Source: Candidatus Gerdarchaeota archaeon (lineage in GTDB: Archaea > Asgardarchaeota > Heimdallarchaeia > JABLTI01). Taken from it: DNA of 10,019 nucleotides. Both the position numbers and the translations under genes were made by a program. The notes under the pieces are model-generated. The model did not search any database. It was not told the DNA's origin and was given only the letters and a program-made list of their open reading frames with translations. Below, in pieces: positions 1-6,794 of the stretch. Within the stretch, counting starts at the first letter, position 1, and each line of letters begins with the position of its first letter. The DNA lies in NCBI GenBank assembly GCA_016839405.1, contig JAEOUJ010000121.1, positions 1 through 10,019 on the forward strand. The letters are read 5' to 3'.

Positions 1-602
1 ACCATAGTTTGACAGCCAGGTCCTAGTGGTAACAAAGCGACATCTACCATTCCAGAAATATCTTCATATTCTTGTATATTTTTTGAATCACCTGCATGGA
101 AGAATACAAAACCATCGATATCTATTATATAACTTGTCCAATTTGCTTCTTGCGGATGGCTTGCGGGATATTCACCTAATGGAAGAGTGTACATATAGAA
201 TGCAGTAATTGAAATATGTCCAACTTGAAACTCATCTTCAGGATTAACACCTGTTCCAAGATTAATACTAATTTCTTGAGACATATTTTCAGGAAATAGC
301 TTAAGTGTGTCACTTTTAACTATTCTATTATATGAAACCGCTTCATAATGATCACCATGTGGATGAGTTATTAAAATTGCATCAGCTTTTAAATCAATAT
401 ACGATCTATCAAGGTTAATTGGATCTATGTATATTCGAACACCTTTATGTTCTATCATTACACCAGCATTATCAAGTAATGTAAAAGTAATTTTATTTTC
501 ATTATTTCGTAATGGAATAACTACTGCAGGAACAACTGCTGCAGTTACGGCGGCAATAACACCTAGACTTATCACAATTTTTATTGTTTTTGAGAGCGTC
601 AT
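1..602 (-). CDS. Membrane-anchored MBL-fold (UlaG-like) metal-dependent hydrolase, 3' end cut by window edge
   Basis: Reading the minus strand from the ATG at 602 gives an open frame of 200 codons to the left edge, so the C-terminus is missing. Residues 6-30 are a continuous hydrophobic stretch after two lysines, a signal anchor that would put the catalytic domain outside the cell. The domain then opens with strands typical of UlaG-like hydrolases (ITFTLLDNAGVMIEHKG, IYIDP) and carries the metal-binding motif HPHGDH at residues 80-85. A possible further metal His is H149 (ASHPQEANW), and HAGDS with D172 matches the conserved Asp strand. Family members bind two metals, often Zn or Mn, and hydrolyse varied substrates, so the substrate is unknown. 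No Shine-Dalgarno is visible. The gene follows the surface-protein gene on the same strand but is separated by 176 bases with a terminator-like hairpin, so it is probably transcribed alone. Confidence 0.85.
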   Translation of the reverse strand, partial: MTLSKTIKIVISLGVIAAVTAAVVPAVVIPLRNNENKITFTLLDNAGVMIEHKGVRIYIDPINLDRSYIDLKADAILITHPHGDHYEAVSYNRIVKSDTLKLFPENMSQEISINLGTGVNPEDEFQVGHISITAFYMYTLPLGEYPASHPQEANWTSYIIDIDGFVFFHAGDSKNIQEYEDISGMVDVALLPLGPGCQTM

Positions 603-682
603 AAGATTTATTGTTGTTTATGAAAATTTAAACGTTCGCAAAAATCTGAGAAAGTTAATGGCAAATATTTAAGAAGTCATTC

Positions 683-691
683 TTTTATAAA
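683..691 (-). promoter_or_regulatory. Possible TATA box for the MBL hydrolase gene
   Basis: On the minus strand the sequence reads TTTATAAAAG in an AT-rich stretch about 80 bases before the ATG at 602. This would give a leader of roughly 55 bases. It is the best TATA-like match in the 603-778 gap, but the whole gap is AT-rich and the call is weak. Confidence 0.25.
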
Positions 692-750
692 AATGATGAT
701 ATCTTTCTAATAGAAATTTAATTGAAAAACATCTGAAAAAAGTGAAAATA

Positions 751-774
751 ATAAATCCCAAAATTGGGATTTAT
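751..774 (-). terminator. Hairpin plus T-rich tract after the surface-protein gene
   Basis: ATAAATCCCA at 751-760 is perfectly complementary to TGGGATTTAT at 765-774, with loop AAAT: a 10-base-pair stem containing three G-C pairs. On the minus strand it starts five bases after the stop codon at 779-781. It is followed by a T-rich run (TATTATTTTCACTTTTTTC). The arrangement resembles a bacterial-type intrinsic terminator, whereas archaeal termination usually needs only T-rich tracts plus aCPSF1. It could instead protect the 3' end of the mRNA. Confidence 0.6.
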
Positions 775-778
775 CAAA

Positions 779-2602
779 TTACCTTTGTGGTTTAATTATG
801 AGTAGTGTTACTACAAGAGGAATAACAAGCAGTAAGATTAACATAAGTGCAAGTAAGAAATTATTATGAGTGACCCCAATTTTATCAGATTCCACCTCAT
901 ATTTCATAACTTCTGATATTCCAGTATTATAGTATTCATCGGTTGCTTGAACCCATATTTCAATTTCATCGCCAGTATTTGCTGTGATAATAAAACTAAT
1001 AGACCATGTGTTAATAGAAATTTGTTCCATTTCTAAAGAATATTGCAAACCATTAATTGTGTAGAATAAATAAACTGAAGCTAAAGCACTTGTTTCATTT
1101 ATCTCAGCAGTTACAGTAAGGTTCTGATAAGCAGTTATTTTATCAGGTGTTTCTATCAAAGTAACATTCGGTGCAATTAAATCAGATGGAATAATCTTTA
1201 TTCTATAATTTTTACCATTATTATTTAGAAGTAAGATATTATTACCTGAATCATTCAACCAAATGTAGAAATAAATCTGAGTAAAAATTGGCATTGTATC
1301 ACCGAAGTTATGTTGATAAATAAACCAAGTTGTATCATTATCAGTTTTTATCATTGAGGTTTCTTGCCATTCATTATCATCAAAGTGATAATGAATTAAA
1401 CATTGATTTATTGGACTTTGTTCAGTAACATTTAACTCCACAATAATAGGAGAATTTACTTCTACTTGTGTTTCATAATTAATTTCACCGACAGGTTTTA
1501 TATGATCAGGATAAACTGAATATATTACATATGGTTCTTGATTTTGATTTCTAAAAATATGGTAATGACCAGCAGTATTATTAGCAAAAATTTCCCATGA
1601 TATTTTTGTATCCACAGGATATTCTGGAAAAGTATAATTAAAGAATTCCACTTCAGTTGTTGTATTAAACATTTCTACTTGTTGCCAAAGCCCATCATTA
1701 ATTGAATAATTTAGATAGACTGAATCAATTGGTATATCATTTGATGAGATTTCATCTTTTATCATTGAATAATCTACAACACTAACATTCAATTCTAATG
1801 TATCATTGGAATCAATATAAGGAGGAATAGCTTCCAAGTAAGTTAATTTGGGACCTATAATTTCAACTGTAAGTTCAACAAAATCTGAATGTTTTGTAGG
1901 AGTATCATCAAAAGCATATACTCGTAGAGTATTTTCACCCACATCATGTTGAGAACAAAGCCAATTCCATGAATAATTAGCTTCTCCTGGTGTAGGAGCA
2001 GTATCTTCATAAATTATTTCTCCATTAACTGTGAATTGAATTTTACTTAGATTTGATTCATCAATAATATTGACTTCTACTTCATAAATCCCCCATACTT
2101 CTGTTGAAAATTCATTTGGATTTATGTAAGTTACTATTGGTTTTTCTGTATCTACAAAATAGTAACCTCCGCTCCATTGAATAAGATCACTTTTCTCATC
2201 TGTATTTGTAATTGCAACTATTGTTATATTATAATAGGCAGAATCATCTCCAGTTCCACCTGTTAAAATTGGTGAAAGTATATCAGTAGAAAAGGTAGCA
2301 GTAGATTGTCTACCGAATTCTTTTGAAGAATTATAACCATTATAATCATTAGCTAAAATAGTATCAATCGATTGATTTAGATACAATCTCAAATATTGAG
2401 TGTATAAATCATAATTAAAACCTGGTAAACTTATCTCAGCACTAACTACGATTTTGTAGTCTGCTGTAGAAGTTACTTCAGTAATACTTGCTGTTGGACT
2501 TTCTGCTGCTACATCTTTAGATTGCATTGTTAAAAGAGTAACAAACGGTAGCACCAAAAAGATTAATGTTATGGTTATTAGATTCTTTGATCGAATATTC
2601 AA
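779..2602 (-). CDS. Secreted, membrane-anchored surface protein with Ig-like beta domains
   Basis: The 607-residue product has a signal peptide (basic MNIRSK, hydrophobic core about 8-25, plausible cleavage after VAA at 33). A long extracellular part follows, then a C-terminal membrane helix at about 581-603 with a short KPQR tail: a type I anchored protein facing outward. After a beta-rich N-terminal region (about 40-150), four Ig/fibronectin-like units can be made out near 153-249, 250-368, 369-474 and 475-572. Each has alternating hydrophobic strands of the pattern VEVNIIDES, LNVSVVDYS, VELNVTEQS, VTAEINETS, followed by a turn and a strand with NG or ND. About 17 N-X-S/T sequons suggest a heavily N-glycosylated protein. 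Only two cysteines are present. The start is TTG at 2602, backed by AAGGGTGA at 2609-2616 and by the signal peptide needing these residues. A structural, adhesive or S-layer-associated role is inferred; no catalytic motif is visible. Confidence 0.85.
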   Translation of the reverse strand: MNIRSKNLITITLIFLVLPFVTLLTMQSKDVAAESPTASITEVTSTADYKIVVSAEISLPGFNYDLYTQYLRLYLNQSIDTILANDYNGYNSSKEFGRQSTATFSTDILSPILTGGTGDDSAYYNITIVAITNTDEKSDLIQWSGGYYFVDTEKPIVTYINPNEFSTEVWGIYEVEVNIIDESNLSKIQFTVNGEIIYEDTAPTPGEANYSWNWLCSQHDVGENTLRVYAFDDTPTKHSDFVELTVEIIGPKLTYLEAIPPYIDSNDTLELNVSVVDYSMIKDEISSNDIPIDSVYLNYSINDGLWQQVEMFNTTTEVEFFNYTFPEYPVDTKISWEIFANNTAGHYHIFRNQNQEPYVIYSVYPDHIKPVGEINYETQVEVNSPIIVELNVTEQSPINQCLIHYHFDDNEWQETSMIKTDNDTTWFIYQHNFGDTMPIFTQIYFYIWLNDSGNNILLLNNNGKNYRIKIIPSDLIAPNVTLIETPDKITAYQNLTVTAEINETSALASVYLFYTINGLQYSLEMEQISINTWSISFIITANTGDEIEIWVQATDEYYNTGISEVMKYEVESDKIGVTHNNFLLALMLILLLVIPLVVTLLIIKPQR

Positions 2603-2650
2603 TTTCTTTCACCCTTGTTTTAGATTGAAAGTCAAATTTCATTTAGCATT

Positions 2651-2665
2651 CTATATTTCTTTCTT
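2651..2665 (-). promoter_or_regulatory. TATA/BRE-like promoter of the surface-protein gene
   Basis: On the minus strand AAGAAAG (BRE-like) is followed directly by AAATATAG at 2658-2651. A start about 25 bases downstream, near 2626, would leave a leader of roughly 24 bases holding the ribosome binding site at 2609-2616. The spacing fits an archaeal promoter well, but no start site is known. Confidence 0.45.
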
Positions 2666-2775
2666 AGTAATCGCTTTTTATTTGATTACTATTTTTAAAG
2701 TTTTCACACATTTGAAGAACTTAATCTTCATAAGGTTTACCATATTCTGGCAATTATTTTATTTTCATAAAAATA

Positions 2776-2784
2776 CTTTATAAG
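2776..2784 (+). promoter_or_regulatory. Possible TATA box for rps17e
   Basis: CTTTATAAG is preceded by the A-rich BRE-like CATAAAAATA. Transcription would start near 2807, giving a leader of about 68 bases. A competing weaker candidate is TTTATTAA at about 2822, which would give a leader of about 27 bases. Confidence 0.3.
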
Positions 2785-2874
2785 GTCTTTCATGATTTAA
2801 AAAAAGAGATAATTAAGAAGATTTATTAACTGCTAATAAAGGCAAATAGTCTAATAACACGGAGGATTCCCTAT

Positions 2875-3117
2875 ATGGGCAAAATTCGATCCGATAAGAT
2901 AAAAAGAACAGCAAAGGAATTAGTTGCAAAATATCACCAACATTTATCAACTGAATTTGATGAAAACAAAATCTTGGTTGCTAAATTAACCAATGTACAA
3001 TCAAAACGAATGCGTAATCGAATTGCTGGTTATGTTACCCGTATAATGGTACAAATTGAAGATGGTAAGGTACAAGTAATCGAGAAATTAGCTGTTGGTG
3101 GAACTACTAACATCTAA
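2875..3117 (+). CDS. rps17e: 30S ribosomal protein S17e (eS17)
   Basis: The 80-residue product carries the full eS17 signature: the basic N-terminus MGKIRSDKIKRTAKEL, then KYHQHLSTEFDENKILV, then SKRMRNRIAGYVTRIM near residues 43-58. eS17 is a small-subunit ribosomal protein of Archaea and Eukarya that is absent from Bacteria, so it fixes the domain of the host. Archaeal forms are commonly a little over 60 residues and the eukaryotic protein is about twice that; this one has an extra hydrophilic tail of about 20 residues (VQIEDGKVQVIEKLAVGG). GGAGG at 2861-2865, nine bases before ATG, supports the start. The gene stands alone, divergent from the surface-protein gene and convergent with the ATP-grasp gene. 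Confidence 0.96.
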   Translation: MGKIRSDKIKRTAKELVAKYHQHLSTEFDENKILVAKLTNVQSKRMRNRIAGYVTRIMVQIEDGKVQVIEKLAVGGTTNI

Positions 3118-3137
3118 TCAAATTTTTCCTTTTGATT
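3116..3137 (+). terminator. Hairpin overlapping the rps17e stop codon
   Basis: AATCAAA at 3116-3122, starting inside the TAA stop, pairs with TTTGATT at 3131-3137 around the T-rich loop TTTTTCCT. The T-rich tract is itself an archaeal-type terminator signal. The pairing is AT-rich and weak, so the T-tract may matter more than the stem. Confidence 0.4.
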
Positions 3138-3138
3138 A

Positions 3139-3158
3139 TTTAATAAAACCTTATTAAA
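3139..3158. terminator. Possible bidirectional terminator between rps17e and the ATP-grasp gene
   Basis: TTTAATAA at 3139-3146 and TTATTAAA at 3151-3158 form a perfect 8-base-pair stem around the tetraloop AACC. It lies between two convergent genes. T-rich sequence follows the stem on the minus strand (near 3121-3130) but not clearly on the plus strand. The stem is all A-T, so stability is low. Confidence 0.35.
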
Positions 3159-3178
3159 AATTCATCAAATATTTACTT

Positions 3179-4408
3179 TTAAGAAAGATTAGCTAAAACT
3201 TCTTTTTTCACTCGTTGGAAATCTTTTCTTGCCATATCTATTGTCGAACCTAATCCCATAATTAAAGCATAAGAATGTGAATTATTTCCTAATGGAAATG
3301 GCGGGCTTAAAACTCCATCTAATATTGCTACTTTTTCAAATTTAGCAATTTTATCGATCGTAGATGGCACAGTTATTTTTGAAAAGGTAGCAAAACCACG
3401 CAGAGATATTTTTTCTGAGATTTTACCCTTCTCGACCATTTCTACTAATTGTTGAGCTAAATTTGTTGAGGAAATATTATTGATACCAATGAAAGGTACT
3501 GTTATTCTAGGGTTAACTTCAATAACAAAAACTCCTTCATCACCAACAATTAAATCTACACCCACAAAACCTTTCAAGTCCATGTGTTTTACTAATTCCA
3601 TCGAGGTTTTTAGAACCTCATCTTTATATTTTGGAATATTATAAGGAACTGCACCACCAATATAATGACCAATTTTTCTCACAGAATCCATTCTAAGATT
3701 TTGATGATTTATTGATAAAGGATAAACAGATTCGCCATTAACAAGCAAACTTGTGCTAATAGGTGTTCCTTCTATAAATTCCTGAACTATACAATTATCC
3801 ATACCAGAAGCTGCATGAGCAGCTTGCAATCCATAACTCAAATTATCAAGATTAGTTACTTTTGTTAAACCTTGGCATCCTATTCCATCAATTGGTTTTA
3901 CAATTAATGGAAATCCAAGAAGATCTATTTTTTCGGCTATTTTCTCAAAGGGATCATTACAATTTGGTGAGAACGTAGCTGGCACATTCATTCCCAGATC
4001 CTTTGCTAAATTCATAGTATTTAATTTATCAGCAGCTAATTCTATTGATTCAGGTTTACTTCCTAGGTAAGTAGATTTTGAATCTATAAAAATCGAAGCT
4101 AAATCTTTTAGAATGCCTTTTGTTTCAGGAGCTAATGTTAAGGTATAATCAACTTGATCAGCAAAAGTTTTAATTCCTGTTAGAAATTCCTCATGAGTCG
4201 ATATTGATTTAAAATCATGTATTGGAGAAATTCTAATATGCTGCATAAGACGTTGATCAATTAATGTGGTTATTTTATATCCTAATTGTGCAAATTGTTC
4301 TATACTTGCTCGTAAAATTGCATAACCTTCAGCTAATCTATCTAAAGGCAAATCTTCTTCTGCAAATCCACCACCAGTTATATAATCTACAATTAGGATT
4401 TTTTTCAT
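3179..4408 (-). CDS. ATP-grasp ligase, MfnD (tyramine-glutamate ligase)-like, COG1821 type
   Basis: The 409-residue protein has the three-part ATP-grasp layout. The N-terminal domain opens with KILIVDYITGGGF, a start typical of the MfnD/COG1821 group, followed by EGYAILRASIEQF. The ATP-binding segment is GFPLIVKPIDGIGCQGL (Lys171) and VQEFIEGTPIS (208-218). The metal-binding end is GFVGVDLIVGDEGVFVIEVNPR (Asp285, Glu297, Asn299, Arg301). ATP-grasp enzymes join a carboxylate to an amine through an acyl phosphate. MfnD adds glutamate to tyramine in methanofuran biosynthesis, which would suit an Asgard archaeon using the archaeal Wood-Ljungdahl pathway; this specific substrate is inferred, and another amino-acid ligase is possible. 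ATG at 4408 has GAGGT at 4418-4422, nine bases upstream. It follows vps22 by 83 bases on the same strand but appears to have its own promoter. Confidence 0.85.
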   Translation of the reverse strand: MKKILIVDYITGGGFAEEDLPLDRLAEGYAILRASIEQFAQLGYKITTLIDQRLMQHIRISPIHDFKSISTHEEFLTGIKTFADQVDYTLTLAPETKGILKDLASIFIDSKSTYLGSKPESIELAADKLNTMNLAKDLGMNVPATFSPNCNDPFEKIAEKIDLLGFPLIVKPIDGIGCQGLTKVTNLDNLSYGLQAAHAASGMDNCIVQEFIEGTPISTSLLVNGESVYPLSINHQNLRMDSVRKIGHYIGGAVPYNIPKYKDEVLKTSMELVKHMDLKGFVGVDLIVGDEGVFVIEVNPRITVPFIGINNISSTNLAQQLVEMVEKGKISEKISLRGFATFSKITVPSTIDKIAKFEKVAILDGVLSPPFPLGNNSHSYALIMGLGSTIDMARKDFQRVKKEVLANLS

Positions 4409-4450
4409 ATTATTTAAACCTCAATTTTCACTAGCTTCATCGTCATCTAG

Positions 4451-4460
4451 TTATATTTAA
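4451..4460 (-). promoter_or_regulatory. TATA-like promoter of the ATP-grasp gene
   Basis: On the minus strand AAAAAGAGTT leads into TTAAATATAA. A start about 25 bases downstream near 4427 leaves a leader of about 19 bases that just includes the ribosome binding site at 4418-4422. The T-rich TTTCTTTCTTTT just after the vps22 stop (minus strand, about 4480-4491) would terminate the upstream gene first. Confidence 0.4.
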
Positions 4461-4491
4461 AACTCTTTTTGAAGAATTGAAAAGAAAGAAA

Positions 4492-5178
4492 TTAATTGAA
4501 AGCTGGGAAGAAATATGATTGTTCTTTTTTATCATATAAAGCAATGCCTTCATCGACAAGAGATTTTAAAGCTAATTCTATTCTCTCTTTTTGCCAATCA
4601 AGTAAAGTCCTTATTTCATCTTTTGTTGTTTTACTTCTAGCAACTGCAATATTTAGAATTAAAATTAAATCTGTTTCAAGCTCTACAGGTTTAAAAGTAA
4701 TTAGAATTGATTTATCTTTCATTTTATATAATTTTGGTATTAAACCTGATATAGCTAAATATTCTAATGCTTTCTTAATATCTTTTGGTGGCGCTTCCCA
4801 ATTTGGTCTTTTCATCGTAAAAATTTTACAAAATGCATTGAATTTCATTATTCCTCCAAGCTTATGGCTCTCCTCAATTCCCACTTCTAAAACTTCTTTA
4901 GCTAAAAATTCTTCAAATTTATCCTTATCTTTGAATCTACTTTTTTTAACGATATCACCGACACCGATTAGCTCTGGCATATCTGCTTCTTTTCGAAGTT
5001 TAACCAAACGATCATCAATAGCATGTGTTCCCTTAATTTCATCTTTATATTTTTGTTCGAGACCTAGAACACCTTCTTTAAGCACTTCTTTTCGTTTTTT
5101 CTTATCCTTTTCTTCAATCTCTTCAAGATTATCAGCAAATTTCTTGTACGCATCACTAAGCTTATCCTTATCACTCAA
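4492..5178 (-). CDS. vps22: ESCRT-II subunit Vps22 / EAP30-domain protein (Asgard homologue)
   Basis: The 228-residue product matches human SNF8/Vps22 (258 residues) in order along its length by eye. A charged helical N-terminus (1-40) is followed by LEQKYKDEIKG (39-50), equivalent to the human FASKHKQEIRKN. KFEEFLAKEVLEVGIEES..GG (87-109) matches the first winged helix, with KDIKKALEYLAISGLIPKLY (132-151) equivalent to the human DDLIRAIKKLKALG. FKPVELETDLILILNIA (162-178) opens the second winged helix, with DEIRTLLDWQKERIELALKSLVDEGIAL..D (187-216) like human SEIKASLKWETERARQVLEHLLKEGLAWLD, and the C-terminus FFPAFN like YWLPALF. In eukaryotes Vps22 pairs with Vps36 and two Vps25 to bridge ESCRT-I to ESCRT-III. 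The TTG start at 5178 has GAGGT seven bases upstream (5186-5190). No other ESCRT gene is visible nearby. The family call is confident; membrane-remodelling function here is inferred. Confidence 0.85.
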   Translation of the reverse strand: MSDKDKLSDAYKKFADNLEEIEEKDKKKRKEVLKEGVLGLEQKYKDEIKGTHAIDDRLVKLRKEADMPELIGVGDIVKKSRFKDKDKFEEFLAKEVLEVGIEESHKLGGIMKFNAFCKIFTMKRPNWEAPPKDIKKALEYLAISGLIPKLYKMKDKSILITFKPVELETDLILILNIAVARSKTTKDEIRTLLDWQKERIELALKSLVDEGIALYDKKEQSYFFPAFN

Positions 5179-5236
5179 ATTTAATACCTCAAATTATTTA
5201 TGATTTAACGATATTTAACTATTCATAAATAATCAT

Positions 5237-5244
5237 GTATAAAC
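5237..5244 (-). promoter_or_regulatory. Possible TATA box for vps22
   Basis: GTTTATAC on the minus strand lies about 60 bases before the TTG start, giving a predicted start near 5211 and a leader of about 32 bases that includes the GAGGT site. The neighbouring AATTTATAG (about 5246-5254) is an alternative. Evidence is spacing only. Confidence 0.27.
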
Positions 5245-5368
5245 TATAAATTAAACCTTTCAGAATTTAATTAATTTCAGTATTGGCTAATAATAAAAAT
5301 GTTCTAATCAAACCTAATATTTAATAAATGAATAGGAATACTTTTTTTATCCTTAAAGAGTTGAGTTA

Positions 5369-5378
5369 AAATATAAAG
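5369..5378 (+). promoter_or_regulatory. TATA/BRE-like promoter of the beta-CASP nuclease gene
   Basis: AAATATAAAG is preceded by the BRE-like GAGTTAA. A start about 25 bases downstream, near 5400, leaves a leader of about 20 bases before the TTG at 5419. Confidence 0.4.
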
Positions 5379-5418
5379 ACAACTTGGAAACCTCCGAATT
5401 AAGGTTGGTCGTTAAACA

Positions 5419-6777
5419 TTGGTAAAAATTACTACATACGGTGCTGCTCAGGAAATTGGTAGAAGTGCAATTCTTGTTGAAGACAAAGATACAAAAATAC
5501 TTTTGGATTGTGGTTTGAAGATACGCCCAAAAAAACCAACAGCAAAACCTATAGGATTAGATGAACAAGCAAAAGATCTTAATGGAATTTTAGTGTCACA
5601 TGCACATTTCGATCATACAGGTTATTTACCAGGTATTGTTCGGGCAGGATATGAAGGATCAATACATATGACTCATCCAACTAGAGATATATGTAGAATT
5701 CTTTTTAGGGATCATTTAAAAATCGAAGGAGAGAGACATTGGACTGAAGAGAATTTATACGATACTTTATACCAAACAGATTTGTATTATTATAATGAGA
5801 AATTTCATGTTGCGGATGGAATAACAGCAGAATTTTATGATGCTGGACATATATTAGGTTCTGCAAGCATATTATTAGATTGGAAAGGTCAACTGATTTT
5901 TTATACAGGTGATATTAATACTTTTGAAACGCCTTATCATGATACTAATAAATACCCAACGGTTGAAGATGTATCAATTGTAATATCAGAAGCAACAAAT
6001 GGTTTGAGAGATTTACCTGATAGAGAAGTACCAAATAATGATTTAATAGATGCTATATATAGAACATATAACAGAGGAGGAGTTACAATAATTCCTACCT
6101 TTGCTTTGGGAAGAGGACAAGAAATTGAAGCAATACTAGCTGAAGAGTTTGATAATCAAGATTTTACAATTTATTTAGATGGTATGTTACTTAAAATGAA
6201 TGATATTTATCGCAGGTATTTTCACGAATACTGGGTTTCTAAAAAAATTTTGAATTGGTGTAGAGATCGTCGAATAGCTGTTCCATTTGATTTGCGAAAT
6301 TTCATTTCAATTAATAGAAACCTTGCAGATGATATAAATGCTTATCGAAATATGATAGCCAATGAAAATAGACCTAATATTATAGTTTCAACTTCTGGTA
6401 TGCTTGAAGGGGGACCAATTCATTCATATCTTCAATATGGAGCAGATAAAAAAGAAAACCTCATTGCTATAACTGGTTATCAAGTAGAAGAAACTTTGGG
6501 TCGAGAAATTCTTGATGGCGCAAGAAAAATAAAGCTATTCAATTGGGATGATAAGGGTGGAGTTAATATAAATATTAACGCAGAAGTACAACAGTTCAAA
6601 TTTTCAGGACATGCCCAACGAAATGAACTATTAAAAATGCTAAATGCAATTAATTCTAAAAATATACTTTTTGTTCATGGATTAAAGGAATCAGCTCATG
6701 CATTAAAAAATGATCTTGGAGCTAATTATAATATTGAAATTCCTCAAATTAAAGAAACTACTATTTTCAAAGATTAA
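5419..6777 (+). CDS. Beta-CASP ribonuclease, archaeal CPSF2 (aCPSF2) type
   Basis: The 452-residue protein is a metallo-beta-lactamase/beta-CASP nuclease. It starts at once with the MBL strands ITTYGAAQEIGRSAILVE and ILLDCGLKI. Metal motifs are HAHFDH at 61-66, GH with H144 (DAGHILGS) and D165 (YTGDIN). Beta-CASP motifs follow: motif A at E191 (SEATNG), motif B at H398 (KFSGHAQ) and motif C at H420 (FVHGLK). The segment VSTSGMLEGGPIHSYL is typical of CPSF73/aCPSF proteins. It lacks the N-terminal KH domains of aCPSF1, the archaeal termination factor, and its length fits aCPSF2, which processes or degrades RNA; archaeal RNase J is the main alternative. The EATNG motif A deviates from the commoner ESTYG. 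TTG start at 5419, weakly backed by AAGGTTGGT at 5401-5409. It converges on rpo6 with a 17-base gap. Confidence 0.9.
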   Translation: MVKITTYGAAQEIGRSAILVEDKDTKILLDCGLKIRPKKPTAKPIGLDEQAKDLNGILVSHAHFDHTGYLPGIVRAGYEGSIHMTHPTRDICRILFRDHLKIEGERHWTEENLYDTLYQTDLYYYNEKFHVADGITAEFYDAGHILGSASILLDWKGQLIFYTGDINTFETPYHDTNKYPTVEDVSIVISEATNGLRDLPDREVPNNDLIDAIYRTYNRGGVTIIPTFALGRGQEIEAILAEEFDNQDFTIYLDGMLLKMNDIYRRYFHEYWVSKKILNWCRDRRIAVPFDLRNFISINRNLADDINAYRNMIANENRPNIIVSTSGMLEGGPIHSYLQYGADKKENLIAITGYQVEETLGREILDGARKIKLFNWDDKGGVNININAEVQQFKFSGHAQRNELLKMLNAINSKNILFVHGLKESAHALKNDLGANYNIEIPQIKETTIFKD

Positions 6778-6794
6778 AATAAAAAAATTAAGAA

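Noticed and set aside
427..672. 81-codon open frame on the plus strand opposite the MBL hydrolase gene
   Set aside because: Antisense to the supported HPHGDH protein, with no motif or ribosome binding site. The small plus-strand frames at 26-208 and 8133-8318 were rejected for the same reason.
693..736. Possible C/D box guide RNA: ATGATGA at 693-699 and CTGA at 733-736
   Set aside because: No internal D'/C' pair and no complementary terminal stem flanking the boxes; both short motifs are expected by chance.
2571..2783. 70-codon open frame on the plus strand across the start of the surface-protein gene
   Set aside because: Phenylalanine-rich translation of T-rich promoter DNA overlapping a well-supported minus-strand gene; no coding character.
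4409..5178. vps22 and the ATP-grasp gene as an operon
   Set aside because: They share strand and are 83 bases apart, but a T-rich terminator-like tract follows vps22 and a TATA-like element with a fitting leader precedes the ATP-grasp gene, so separate transcription is more likely.
4496..5203. 235-codon open frame on the plus strand opposite vps22
   Set aside because: It is a full antisense shadow of vps22: serine- and leucine-rich low-complexity product with no recognisable motif, no ribosome binding site, and the minus-strand frame encodes a convincing EAP30 protein.
5389..5406. Short hairpin AACCT/AGGTT in the leader of the beta-CASP gene
   Set aside because: Only five base pairs with an eight-base loop; too weak to call a regulatory element.
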